Of a stretch of DNA of 64,000 nt, positions 18,452-27,158 are shown piece after piece. The notes beneath the pieces were generated by a model. That model did not search any database and was not told where the DNA came from. It saw nothing but the letters and a program-made list of their open reading frames with translations. Where the stretch lies: NCBI RefSeq assembly GCF_048265165.1, contig NZ_JBLXCD010000004.1:212403-276402 (forward strand), given 5' to 3'. Source of the stretch: Oceanospirillum sp048265165. Its GTDB lineage: Bacteria; Pseudomonadota; Gammaproteobacteria; Pseudomonadales; Halomonadaceae. The translations under genes were made by a program, and so were the position numbers. The stretch's first letter is position 1. Every line of letters begins with the position of its first letter.

Positions 18452-20089
18452 ATGACGCGATATATCTTCGTCACAGGTGGTGTTGTTTCTTCTTTAGGGA
18501 AAGGCATTGCCTCCGCATCTCTGGCCGCTATTCTTGAGGCTCGTGGTCTGAAAGTTACCATGCTGAAGCTGGATCCGTATATCAACGTTGATCCGGGCAC
18601 TATGAGCCCTTTCCAGCACGGTGAAGTTTTTGTGACGGAAGACGGCGCAGAGACAGACCTTGACCTTGGCCACTACGAGCGCTTCATCCGTACCAAGATG
18701 ACTCAGCGCAATAACTTTACGACGGGTCGTGTTTATGAGCACGTACTACGCAAAGAGCGTCGTGGTGATTATCTGGGTGGTACCGTTCAGGTTATTCCGC
18801 ATATCACTAATGAGATCAAAGATCGTGTGATTGCCGGTGCTGAAGGCTGCGATGTTGCACTGGTTGAGATCGGCGGCACCGTGGGTGATATTGAGTCCCA
18901 GCCGTTCCTAGAAGCAGTGCGTCAGCTGAAGGTTGAAGTAGGCTCTGATCGCGCAATGTTTATGCATCTGACGCTGGTGCCTTACATCAAGACCGCCGGT
19001 GAGACGAAGACTAAGCCGACGCAACACTCTGTAAAAGAGCTGCGCTCTATCGGTATTCAGCCTGATATTCTGGTTTGCCGTTCCGAAGTGGCGATTGAAG
19101 CCAACGAACGCCGTAAAATCTCCATGTTTACTAACGTGGATGAGAAAGCCGTTATCTCTCTGGAAGATGCCGATACTATTTACCGTATTCCGAGTATGCT
19201 GCATGGTCAGAACCTAGATGAGATCGTTGTTAAACGCTTCGGCCTGCAATGCCCTCCGGCAGACCTGTCTGAGTGGGTTGCTGTGGCTGACGCCAAGCTG
19301 AACCCGCTGAAGAGCATCAACATTGCCATGGTCGGTAAGTACATGGAGTTGCTGGATGCCTACAAGTCTCTGATCGAAGCGATCGATCACGCCGGTATCA
19401 AAACCCGAACTAAAGTTAATATTGAATATATTGACTCTGAAGATATTGAGCACAATGGTACTGACCGTCTGAAGGACAAAGATGCGATTCTGGTTCCCGG
19501 CGGCTTCGGTGAGCGTGGTGTGGAAGGTAAGATTACAACTGCACAGTTTGCCCGTGAAAATAACATTCCTTATCTGGGTATCTGCCTGGGTATGCAGGTT
19601 GCGGTAATTGACTATGCCCGTAACGTTGCCGGAATGACAGATGCACATTCTACTGAGTTTACCCACGATACAACCCACCCGGTTATTGGTCTGATTACTG
19701 AATGGGTTAACCCTGAAGGCAAGATTGAAGAGCGTGATCAAAGCTCTGATCTGGGTGGCACCATGCGCCTGGGTGCACAGGATTGTAAACTGCTGAAAGG
19801 CTCCAAGGCCCGTGAAGTTTATGGTCAGGATGTGATTTTTGAACGTCACCGCCACCGTTATGAAGTTAATGACCAGTTTGTTGGCGATCTGGAAAAAGCT
19901 GGCCTGATTTTCTCTGGCCGCTCCGCTGATGAGTCTCTGGTTGAAGTGGTTGAACTGAAAGATCACCCATGGTTCGTGGCATGCCAGTTCCACCCTGAAT
20001 TTACCTCAACCCCACGTGACGGCCATCCGCTGTTCACCGGTTTTGTTGAGGCGGGTCTTGCCAAAAAAGCTGCTTCACAGGACAGCTAA
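18452..20089 (+). CDS. pyrG: CTP synthase
   Basis: PyrG aminates UTP to CTP with ATP and glutamine. The N-terminal amidoligase domain begins RYIFVTGGVVSSLGKGIASA (Walker-type loop) and includes KLDPYINVDPGTMSPFQHGE. The C-terminal class I glutamine amidotransferase domain has the nucleophile Cys in YLGICLGMQ and the His-Glu pair in QFHPEFTSTP. The length of 545 is standard. It stands alone between a 258-bp leader and a clear terminator, followed by kdsA and eno as in other gammaproteobacteria. Confidence 0.98.
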   Translation: MTRYIFVTGGVVSSLGKGIASASLAAILEARGLKVTMLKLDPYINVDPGTMSPFQHGEVFVTEDGAETDLDLGHYERFIRTKMTQRNNFTTGRVYEHVLRKERRGDYLGGTVQVIPHITNEIKDRVIAGAEGCDVALVEIGGTVGDIESQPFLEAVRQLKVEVGSDRAMFMHLTLVPYIKTAGETKTKPTQHSVKELRSIGIQPDILVCRSEVAIEANERRKISMFTNVDEKAVISLEDADTIYRIPSMLHGQNLDEIVVKRFGLQCPPADLSEWVAVADAKLNPLKSINIAMVGKYMELLDAYKSLIEAIDHAGIKTRTKVNIEYIDSEDIEHNGTDRLKDKDAILVPGGFGERGVEGKITTAQFARENNIPYLGICLGMQVAVIDYARNVAGMTDAHSTEFTHDTTHPVIGLITEWVNPEGKIEERDQSSDLGGTMRLGAQDCKLLKGSKAREVYGQDVIFERHRHRYEVNDQFVGDLEKAGLIFSGRSADESLVEVVELKDHPWFVACQFHPEFTSTPRDGHPLFTGFVEAGLAKKAASQDS

Positions 20090-20102
20090 TCGTTACCCGA
20101 TG

Positions 20103-20130
20103 CAAAAGCCCTTTTAATTAAGGGCTTTTG
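20103..20130. terminator. Terminator after pyrG
   Basis: A perfect 11-bp palindromic stem (CAAAAGCCCTT / AAGGGCTTTTG) with a TTAATT loop starts 14 bases after the pyrG stop. A and T tracts are on both sides, so it could act in either direction. Confidence 0.9.
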
Positions 20131-20207
20131 TCTTTCAGTTGCTGCAATCTTTTCTGTTGCAGGGCTGAAACACTCCGTTTTATCGATATCTGACAGAGAG
20201 ATGCATC

Positions 20208-21083
20208 ATGTCACAGCCTGATTCACCACAGGACAGTAACAAGGTTATTGAGTTCGCCGGTTTGCAGTGTGCTAACAACCTGCCCTTTGTGCTTTATGGT
20301 GGCATGAATGTTCTGGAATCCCGGGATATGGCGATGCAGATTGCTGAGCATTATGTTGAAGTGACTCAGCGTCTGGGCATACCTTATGTCTTTAAGGCGT
20401 CTTTTGATAAAGCCAACCGCTCTTCGATCCACTCCTACCGTGGTCCGGGTCTGGAAAAAGGTCTGGAGATTCTGGCGGAAGTTAAGCAGCAGTTTAATGT
20501 ACCTGTTATCACCGATCTGCACGAGCCGTATCAGGCTCAGCCTGTGGCTGAGGTGGCCGATGTCATTCAGCTGCCGGCTTTTCTGGCGCGTCAGACGGAT
20601 CTGGTGCAGGCGATGGCGCAGACCGGAGCTGTTATCAACATTAAGAAGCCTCAGTTCACCAGCCCGGCTCAGATGGGCAATATGGTAGAGAAGTTTGCTG
20701 AGTGTGGTAACGACAAAGTGATGGTCTGCGAGCGTGGCTCCAGCTTTGGTTACGACAATCTGGTTGTGGATATGTTGGGCTTTGATGTGATGCAGAAGGT
20801 CTGTAAAGGCGCACCACTGATTTTTGATGTCACCCATGCTCTGCAGTGTCGTGATCCTATGGGCGCGGCTTCCGGTGGTCGTCGTCATCAGGTGGCTCAG
20901 CTGGGCCGTGCAGGTATGGCGTTAGGGCTTGCTGGGCTTTTCCTTGAAGCGCACCCGGATCCTGAACAAGCCAAATGTGATGGCCCGTCGGCATTGCCGC
21001 TGACACAGCTGGAGCCCTTTTTGGCTCAGATGAAGGCTATCGACGATCTGGTTAAAGACTTTGCCCCACTGGATATCCGATAA
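20208..21083 (+). CDS. kdsA: 3-deoxy-D-manno-octulosonate 8-phosphate synthase
   Basis: KdsA condenses arabinose 5-phosphate and PEP into KDO 8-phosphate for the LPS inner core. Family blocks seen are LYGGMNVLESRDMAM, FKASFDKANRSS, GPGLEKGLEILAEVK, ITDLHEPYQ, QLPAFLARQTDLV, INIKKPQFTSPAQM, ERGSSFGYDNLVVDM and DVTHALQ. It appears to be the metal-independent type, since an Asn occupies the position where metal enzymes have Cys near the N-terminus. The length of 291 is slightly above E. coli. Confidence 0.96.
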   Translation: MSQPDSPQDSNKVIEFAGLQCANNLPFVLYGGMNVLESRDMAMQIAEHYVEVTQRLGIPYVFKASFDKANRSSIHSYRGPGLEKGLEILAEVKQQFNVPVITDLHEPYQAQPVAEVADVIQLPAFLARQTDLVQAMAQTGAVINIKKPQFTSPAQMGNMVEKFAECGNDKVMVCERGSSFGYDNLVVDMLGFDVMQKVCKGAPLIFDVTHALQCRDPMGAASGGRRHQVAQLGRAGMALGLAGLFLEAHPDPEQAKCDGPSALPLTQLEPFLAQMKAIDDLVKDFAPLDIR

Positions 21084-21246
21084 TTCAGGGTATTAAGGTG
21101 TCCGGCCGGTGACTAGCTTTTGCTGCTCATCGGTCTGTTTTTTTGAACAGAGTGTTTTTTGATCAGAGCCTTTTGCTCTGTTCATTTTCAGTCATAGAAC
21201 TAAATCGTTTCAGTTAAGAAATGACATTTTCTGGAGAAAAATCCAA

Positions 21247-22542
21247 ATGACAGCAATCGTTGATATCAAAGCACTTGAAGTGCTTGATTCTCGTGGTAAC
21301 CCAACGGTACAGGCCGAAGTAATTCTGGAGTCTGGTGTAAGTGCCCGTGCTTGCGCTCCCTCCGGTGCGTCTACCGGTTCCCGTGAAGCGCTGGAACTGC
21401 GTGATGGCGACAAAGGCCGTTACCTGGGTAAAGGTGTTCTGAAAGCCATTGAAGGTGTGAACACTACAATCCGTGCCGCGCTGATCGGTATGGATGCTGC
21501 GGACCAGCGTAGGCTGGACAACAAAATGCTGGAACTGGATGGCACTGAAAATAAAGCCACTCTGGGCGCTAATGCGATTCTGGCGGTTTCTCTGGCGGCG
21601 GCTAAAGCAGCAGCAGCTGACAAAGGCATGCCTCTGTATGCGCATATCGCAGAGATCAATGGTACTGCAGGCCAGTTCTCTATGCCTGTGCCGATGATGA
21701 ACATCCTGAACGGTGGTGAACACGCGGATAACAACGTTGATATCCAGGAGTTCATGGTTCAGCCGGTTAACTTCACCTCTTTCAACGAAGCGCTGCGTTG
21801 CGGTACAGAGATCTTCCACGCGCTGAAAGCGGTACTGAAAGCCAAAGGCCTGAACACTGCGGTAGGTGATGAAGGTGGTTTCGCACCTAACCTAGCATCT
21901 AATGAAGAAGCGCTGGTTGTGATCAAAGAAGCGATCAGCAACGCGGGTTACGAGCTGGGTAAAGACGTGACTCTGGCTCTGGACTGTGCAGCATCCGAGT
22001 TTTACAAAGATGGCAAATACGACCTGTCCGGTGAAGGTAAAGTTTTCGACGCAGAAGGCTTTGGTGATTACCTTGCCGCTCTGACTGAAAACTACCCGAT
22101 TATTTCGATTGAAGACGGCCTGGATGAGTCTGACTGGGAAGGTTGGGCTTACTTGACCCGCAAGATCGGCGACAAAGTTCAGCTGGTGGGTGATGACCTG
22201 TTCGTAACCAATACCAAGATTCTGTCCCGTGGTATTGAAGAAAGCATCGGTAACTCCATTCTGATTAAATTCAATCAGATTGGTTCTCTTTCTGAGACCC
22301 TGGATGCGATCAAAATGGCGAAAGATGCAGGCTTTACTGCTGTTATCTCTCACCGTTCCGGCGAAACAGAAGATACCACCATTGCTGATCTGGCCGTAGG
22401 TACTGCAGCCGGTCAGATCAAGACCGGTTCTCTCTGCCGTTCTGACCGCGTTGCTAAGTACAATCGCCTGCTGGAAATCGCAGCTGAGCTGGGTGACAAA
22501 GCCGTTTACAACGGTCTGAAAGAGATCAAAGGTCAGGCTTAA
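21247..22542 (+). CDS. eno: Enolase
   Basis: Enolase interconverts 2-phosphoglycerate and PEP and in many gammaproteobacteria also binds RNase E. The N-terminus IVDIKALEVLDSRGNPTVQAE, the magnesium and catalytic residues in VGDEGGFAPN, ISIEDGLDESDWEGW and VGDDLFVTN, and the signature SHRSGETEDT with the active-site His are all present. The length is 431, as expected. The 163-bp upstream gap holds a hairpin CAGAGC / GCTCTG that may end kdsA transcription. Confidence 0.98.
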   Translation: MTAIVDIKALEVLDSRGNPTVQAEVILESGVSARACAPSGASTGSREALELRDGDKGRYLGKGVLKAIEGVNTTIRAALIGMDAADQRRLDNKMLELDGTENKATLGANAILAVSLAAAKAAAADKGMPLYAHIAEINGTAGQFSMPVPMMNILNGGEHADNNVDIQEFMVQPVNFTSFNEALRCGTEIFHALKAVLKAKGLNTAVGDEGGFAPNLASNEEALVVIKEAISNAGYELGKDVTLALDCAASEFYKDGKYDLSGEGKVFDAEGFGDYLAALTENYPIISIEDGLDESDWEGWAYLTRKIGDKVQLVGDDLFVTNTKILSRGIEESIGNSILIKFNQIGSLSETLDAIKMAKDAGFTAVISHRSGETEDTTIADLAVGTAAGQIKTGSLCRSDRVAKYNRLLEIAAELGDKAVYNGLKEIKGQA

Positions 22543-22588
22543 TTCGCCAGTCAGACCTGAAACTTGTCTTTAGAGGCAGGTAAAAAGA

Positions 22589-22614
22589 GGGGAGCCTTAG
22601 GGTTCCCCTTTTTT
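22589..22614 (+). terminator. Terminator after eno
   Basis: The stem GGGGAGCC / GGTTCCCC (one G-T pair) with the loop TTAG is followed by TTTTTT, 46 bases after the eno stop. Confidence 0.92.
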
Positions 22615-22712
22615 GTCGCTGCTTTTTCACTCATAATGCCTGTTTTCTCAACAGCCAGTACTTTTGCATTTTGCGGGTTCGATGGCTAACTATCGGGATA
22701 CTGATCGAAACC

Positions 22713-23036
22713 ATGTTTCGTTTTCTGAATTTAATTTTGGTTGTACTGATTCTTCTCTTACAGGTTCGCCTGTGGTTTGGTGAAAGCAGTTTGCCGGAAA
22801 CCTGGCAGCTGGAAAGCCGGATCGAAACCCGTAAAGCGGAAAATGCCGACCTGGCAAAGCGAAACGAAGCACTGGCAGCGGAGGTTGCTGATCTTCGTCG
22901 TGGTCTTGATGCTATTGAAGAGCGGGCGCGTTATGAGCTAGGTATGGTTCGTCCCAATGAAACCTTCTTTCTGCTAATCGATGAGCCTGAGCAGGGCGGT
23001 AAGGTCGTTTCTCCAGCTGCCGGATTGAGCCAGTAG
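22713..23036 (+). CDS. ftsB: Cell division protein FtsB
   Basis: FtsB is a bitopic inner-membrane protein that joins FtsL and FtsQ in the divisome and helps activate FtsWI. From ATG 22713 the 107-residue product has a short cytoplasmic tip, one membrane helix (FLNLILVVLILLLQVRLWFG) and a coiled coil to about residue 75. The late motif ERARYELGMVRPNETFF matches the family. The frame is open back to a TTG at 22671, but that extension would put extra residues before the membrane helix. Position between eno and ispD is conserved. Confidence 0.94.
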   Translation: MFRFLNLILVVLILLLQVRLWFGESSLPETWQLESRIETRKAENADLAKRNEALAAEVADLRRGLDAIEERARYELGMVRPNETFFLLIDEPEQGGKVVSPAAGLSQ

Positions 23037-23078
23037 GAAGCGGTTATTCAGTGAACAAAGACAAAGACAGATTACGTC

Positions 23079-23840
23079 ATGAGTGAGCCTGAAGTGGCGA
23101 CTAAAATATGGCTGATTATTCCAGCTGCGGGCGTAGGTTCCCGAATGCAGGCGGATCGACCTAAACAGTACCTGCTCTTAAACGGCCGGCCTATTATTGA
23201 ACACACCCTTGAACGTCTGGCGGTTGCTTTACCCCATGCTGAGTTTGTGATCTGTCTTAATCCGGAAGACCCATACTGGCCATCAGTTCAACGGCCGGAA
23301 GGTATTAGTCTGCGTGAAGTACCCGGTGGTAAAGAACGGGCAGATTCTGTGTTCAATGGCCTGAAAATGATTGCCAGCCAAGCCTCTGAAAACGATTGGG
23401 TCTTAGTACACGATGTGGCTCGTCCTTGTGTACGGGTAAGTGATATTGCAGATCTGGTGGCGAGTCTTAAAGGCTCGGATATTGGCGGTATTCTTGCGTT
23501 GCCGGTAGCGGATACCATGAAACGGAGTCGTGCGGATGGGTCTATTTCTGAAACCGTTGACCGCACCGCACTCTGGCATGCGCTGACCCCTCAGATGTTC
23601 CGCTTTGGCAGACTGTATCAGGCACTGGAAGAAGGCCTGGCTGCTGGCGCTACGATTACTGACGAAGCTTCTGCGCTGGAATGGCTTGGGTTCTCTCCAC
23701 AGCTGATTACCGGTCACAGAGACAACATCAAGGTGACTCACCCTGATGATTTGGCTTTTGCCGAGCTCTTTATCCAGGCTCAGCAAGAGCAGAGCCTGGT
23801 TGATTACAGCGAAGCAGATAAGGCCGGGTCAGCCCCGTAG
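23079..23840 (+). CDS. ispD: 2-C-methyl-D-erythritol 4-phosphate cytidylyltransferase
   Basis: IspD transfers CMP to MEP in the isoprenoid pathway. The nucleotide-binding loop is IPAAGVGSRMQADRPKQYLLLNGRPIIEH, split here as PAAGVGSRM and RPKQYL. VHDVARPCV, ALPVADTMKR and ALTPQMFR, the hallmark blocks, follow. It has 253 residues, with a C-terminal tail of about 20 beyond the usual end at NIKVTHPDDLAFAE. It lies 29 bases upstream of ispF. Confidence 0.97.
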   Translation: MSEPEVATKIWLIIPAAGVGSRMQADRPKQYLLLNGRPIIEHTLERLAVALPHAEFVICLNPEDPYWPSVQRPEGISLREVPGGKERADSVFNGLKMIASQASENDWVLVHDVARPCVRVSDIADLVASLKGSDIGGILALPVADTMKRSRADGSISETVDRTALWHALTPQMFRFGRLYQALEEGLAAGATITDEASALEWLGFSPQLITGHRDNIKVTHPDDLAFAELFIQAQQEQSLVDYSEADKAGSAP

Positions 23841-23869
23841 TTTTATTCCTATTCATCCAAGGAGAGATC

Positions 23870-24346
23870 ATGCGAGTCGGTCATGGTTTTGATGTACATA
23901 AGTTTGGCCCCGGAGATCATGTCGTTTTAGGGGGAGTGAGCATTCCTTATGAACAGGGGTTGCTGGCGCATTCTGATGGCGATGTCCTGATCCATGCTCT
24001 GTGTGATGCACTTTTGGGTGCTGCAGGCCTAGGGGATATCGGCAAACACTTTCCGGATACTGATCCTGAATTTGAAGGCGCTGATAGCCGTAATTTATTG
24101 CGTCATGTTGTGAAGCTACTTCATCAGGAAGGCTGGGTTGTCGGAAATATCGATAGCACTCTTGTGGCCCAGGCTCCTAAGATGGCCCCGCATATTGGTG
24201 TGATGTGTAAGAATTTGGCCAAGGATCTGGGCGTTGATATATCCGCTGTAAATGTTAAAGCAACGACAACAGAAAAGCTTGGCTTCACCGGCCGTAAAGA
24301 AGGTATTGCAGCTCATGCGGTAGCTCTGTTACTGCCGGCATCTTAA
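23870..24346 (+). CDS. ispF: 2-C-methyl-D-erythritol 2,4-cyclodiphosphate synthase
   Basis: IspF closes the cyclic diphosphate ring in the MEP pathway. The signature HGFDVHKFGPG with the zinc-binding Asp and His, the stretch LLAHSDGDVLIHALCDALLG, GDIGKHFPDTD and the late TTTEKLGFTGRKEGIAAHAV are all present. The length is 158, as normal. An AGGAGAG Shine-Dalgarno precedes ATG 23870. Confidence 0.98.
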   Translation: MRVGHGFDVHKFGPGDHVVLGGVSIPYEQGLLAHSDGDVLIHALCDALLGAAGLGDIGKHFPDTDPEFEGADSRNLLRHVVKLLHQEGWVVGNIDSTLVAQAPKMAPHIGVMCKNLAKDLGVDISAVNVKATTTEKLGFTGRKEGIAAHAVALLLPAS

Positions 24347-24405
24347 GCCTGTTTTACAGAATATGGGGCGTCAGCCCTTCTGAACTTTTTATTGGAACTG
24401 ATTGA

Positions 24406-25548
24406 ATGTCTGAATCCTCTTCTGCACCTGTAAGCCACAGTAACTCTTATGACGAGGATATTTTGGTATGCCCGTTATCACTTGAATTTCCCTATGCCTG
24501 GGGAGGTCCTATAGCGACAGCACAGCTCCGTGCAGAGCCTGAAGATTTCCAGGTGGAGGAGATTCTGGGCTTTGAACCGGAAGGCGAAGGGGAGCATCAT
24601 TTTCTCTGGGTTCGCAAACGTGGCAATAATACGGATTGGGTTGCTCGTCAGCTGGCGCGCTTTGCTAATGTCGGTTTTAACGCGGTTTCTTATTCCGGTA
24701 TGAAAGACCGCCATGCCGTGACACTGCAATGGTTCAGCGTGCATATTCCAGGGTTGGAATCACCGGACTGGAGCGCATTCTGTGTTGAAGGTGTCGAGAT
24801 TCTTAAGGCGATCCGCCATCGTAAAAAACTCAAACGAGGTGTTCATCGGGCTAACAAATTTTCAATTCGTTTGAGAGGCTTCAAAGGGGATCAGGCTGCA
24901 GCTGAAGAGCTGCTGGATAAAATCGCCATTCAGGGCGTGCCGAACTATTTTGGCGAGCAGCGTTTTGGTCGAAACGGGAACAATCTGACTAAAGCTGTTG
25001 CCCGGGTGGAAGCCGGACAGTCTCTGAAACTGAGCAAACGTGATAAGGATGGTCACGCCATGATGTTGTCTGCCCTGCGTAGTTGGTTATTTAATCGAAT
25101 ACTGGCTGAGCGTATTGAGCAGAATAACTGGCAAACTTGGCTTGAAGGTGATGTGGCCACTTTCTCTGGTAGTCGCAGCCAGTTCGCTATTGAGCTTGGT
25201 GATGCAGATGTCCAACAGCGGCTTCAGGATGGGGTTATTCATCCAACAGGCCCCCTCTGGGGAGCAGGGGAGCCGAAAGTGACAGCCGTAGCCCGTAAGC
25301 TTGAAACAGATGTAGCCGGACGCTATACAGCGCTGGCTGAAGGCATTGAAAGTGCTGGTTTGAGCCCGGAGCGACGAGCCCTGCGACTGATACCTGAGCA
25401 GTTGCACTGGGATTGGGAAACCGAGCGTGAAGCAGGACAAACAGACCTGCTCCTGAGCTTTTTATTGCCGGTAGGCACCTTTGCAACATCGATGTTGCGT
25501 GAAGTGGCACGCTGGGATAGCCATTTTACAGAAGCAGAGGATCGCTGA
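24406..25548 (+). CDS. truD: tRNA pseudouridine(13) synthase
   Basis: TruD makes pseudouridine at U13 of tRNA-Glu. The catalytic Asp lies in the motif YSGMKDRHAVTLQWFS, and NYFGEQRFGRNGNN is the second family signature. The product is 380 residues, about 30 more than E. coli, mainly from an N-terminal Ser-rich lead (MSESSSAPVSHSNSYDED). The neighbours ispF and surE are the conserved ones. Confidence 0.96.
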   Translation: MSESSSAPVSHSNSYDEDILVCPLSLEFPYAWGGPIATAQLRAEPEDFQVEEILGFEPEGEGEHHFLWVRKRGNNTDWVARQLARFANVGFNAVSYSGMKDRHAVTLQWFSVHIPGLESPDWSAFCVEGVEILKAIRHRKKLKRGVHRANKFSIRLRGFKGDQAAAEELLDKIAIQGVPNYFGEQRFGRNGNNLTKAVARVEAGQSLKLSKRDKDGHAMMLSALRSWLFNRILAERIEQNNWQTWLEGDVATFSGSRSQFAIELGDADVQQRLQDGVIHPTGPLWGAGEPKVTAVARKLETDVAGRYTALAEGIESAGLSPERRALRLIPEQLHWDWETEREAGQTDLLLSFLLPVGTFATSMLREVARWDSHFTEAEDR

Positions 25549-25636
25549 GGCTGATCTGAAAGTGATTAAGGTAACACCCGTATAATGACAGTACTGCGTT
25601 GAAATAGAACGATACACAGATGAGGTCTATAACCTA

Positions 25637-26407
25637 ATGAAGTTACTGCTATCAAATGATGATGGTGTTCGCGCTGAAGGCCTGCGGGTTTTGGCAGAAC
25701 GTCTGCAGCACGACGTTGCGAAGGTTACCGTTGTTGCACCGGACCGTGATCGCAGCGGTGCCAGTAATTCACTCACCCTGAGCCGTCCTCTTTGTCCGGA
25801 GACGATGGAAAGTGGATTCCACAGCATTGATGGTACACCAACGGATTGTGTCTATATGGGATTGTCGCAACTGTTTCAGTCTGAAGCAGACCTGGTTATT
25901 GCGGGTATTAATCACGGTGCAAACCTGGGGGATGATGTGCTTTATTCCGGCACTGTAGCCGCTGCAACGGAGGGCCGTTTTTTGGGGGTGCCTTCTATTG
26001 CCGTTTCTCTGGCTGGAAAAAAATACTTCGCAACAGCTGCAGAGTTTGTGGCCCGGTTATTAGGCGGTTACCACACCTTGGATTTACCGGAGGGGAGTAT
26101 TCTTAATATTAACGTACCTGATCTTCCCTATGATCAGGTTAAGGGTATTCGTCTGACCCGTTTGGGGAAGCGCCATCCTGCTGGTGAGCCTGTGCCTGTT
26201 TGTGACCCACGAGGCAGGCAGAGGTACTGGATTCCTGCTGCCGGTGGCACTCGTGATGCCGGGCCCGATACGGATTTTTATGCAGTCGCTGAAGGCTATA
26301 TCAGTATTACGCCTTTACACGTGGACCTGACTCAGGATCGCGCCAGAAAGAATCTGGCCAGCTGGCTTTCATCTGTCAGCTCAGCCACTGAGTTGGTGGC
26401 AGATTGA
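25637..26407 (+). CDS. surE: 5'/3'-nucleotidase SurE
   Basis: SurE is a divalent-metal nucleotidase and survival protein acting on nucleoside monophosphates and short polyphosphate. The metal-binding Asp pair is in LLSNDDGVRAEGL. APDRDRSGASNSLTL, DGTPTDCVYMG and the glycine-rich AGINHGANLGDDVLYSGTVAAA with the conserved Asn follow. The length is 256. pcm follows after 9 bases, giving the classic surE-pcm pair. Confidence 0.97.
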   Translation: MKLLLSNDDGVRAEGLRVLAERLQHDVAKVTVVAPDRDRSGASNSLTLSRPLCPETMESGFHSIDGTPTDCVYMGLSQLFQSEADLVIAGINHGANLGDDVLYSGTVAAATEGRFLGVPSIAVSLAGKKYFATAAEFVARLLGGYHTLDLPEGSILNINVPDLPYDQVKGIRLTRLGKRHPAGEPVPVCDPRGRQRYWIPAAGGTRDAGPDTDFYAVAEGYISITPLHVDLTQDRARKNLASWLSSVSSATELVAD

Positions 26408-26416
26408 GGAACCTTG

Positions 26417-27115
26417 ATGACAGATTATAGAGTGACTGAGGGTCAGACCAACAGCCCGTGGAATCTTAAGGGTATTGGGATGACCTCCCAGAGAACCCGA
26501 AACCGGATGATAGAGCGTTTGCAGGAACAGGGCATTGAGAATGAAGAGTTACTAACTCTGATGGCGCGAGTGCCCCGTCATATTTTCCTGGATGAGGCAC
26601 TGTCCCACAGAGCATATGAAGATATCTCCTTACCCATAGGCCATCAGCAGACGCTCTCTCGGCCCTGGGTAGTGGCCAGAATGACAGAATTACTGCTGGA
26701 GATGCCCGAACGCCCAGACAAAGTGCTGGAGATAGGCACAGGCTCTGGCTATCAGACCGCTATCCTGTCTTCACTTTTTAAGCAGGTGATCAGCCTTGAA
26801 CGTATTAGTGGTTTTCAGCCAAAAGCGAAGCAACGATTTCAGGCATTAGAGCTGTCCAATATCGAGTTGCACCATGCCGATGGCTATGAGGGCTGGAATG
26901 AAAAAGCCCCCTTTGATGCCATTCTGGTTACGGCTGCTCCGGCATCTGTACCTGCAACGCTGGTTGACCAACTGAGTGAAACCGGCGTTATGATATTGCC
27001 GGTAGGAGAAGGCGAAGAGCAGTCTCTGACACGTGTGACGCGGAATGAATCGGGTCATACCTCTGATGTTATTGCGCCAGTACATTTCGTACCGCTGCAG
27101 CAAGGTGTTGTTTAA
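26417..27115 (+). CDS. pcm: Protein-L-isoaspartate O-methyltransferase
   Basis: This enzyme repairs isoaspartyl residues in aged proteins using SAM. The SAM-binding motif is VLEIGTGSGYQTAIL (about residues 98-112). The substrate loop SLPIGHQQTLSRPWVVARM replaces the more usual TISQPY with TLSRPW. DAILVTAAPASVP and LPVGEGEEQSL complete the fold. A TTG lies one codon upstream, but ATG 26417 with GAGGA ten bases before is the better start. It has 232 residues, including about 20 N-terminal residues before the core. Confidence 0.95.
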   Translation: MTDYRVTEGQTNSPWNLKGIGMTSQRTRNRMIERLQEQGIENEELLTLMARVPRHIFLDEALSHRAYEDISLPIGHQQTLSRPWVVARMTELLLEMPERPDKVLEIGTGSGYQTAILSSLFKQVISLERISGFQPKAKQRFQALELSNIELHHADGYEGWNEKAPFDAILVTAAPASVPATLVDQLSETGVMILPVGEGEEQSLTRVTRNESGHTSDVIAPVHFVPLQQGVV

Positions 27116-27158
27116 CGCATCTCGTGAACCGCTTGTTTTTGTATAGGGAGTATCCTGA

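Noticed and set aside
19214..19993. 259-codon open frame on the minus strand
   Set aside because: It lies wholly inside pyrG, which is a clear full-length CTP synthase, and its product has no recognisable motif.
20223..20888. 221-codon open frame on the minus strand
   Set aside because: It is antisense to kdsA and has no ribosome site or family features.
21135..21150. LexA-like box CTGT-N8-ACAG upstream of eno
   Set aside because: The spacing fits, but the core is a T-run and enolase is not an SOS gene. The stretch also forms part of hairpins that could end kdsA. Likely chance.
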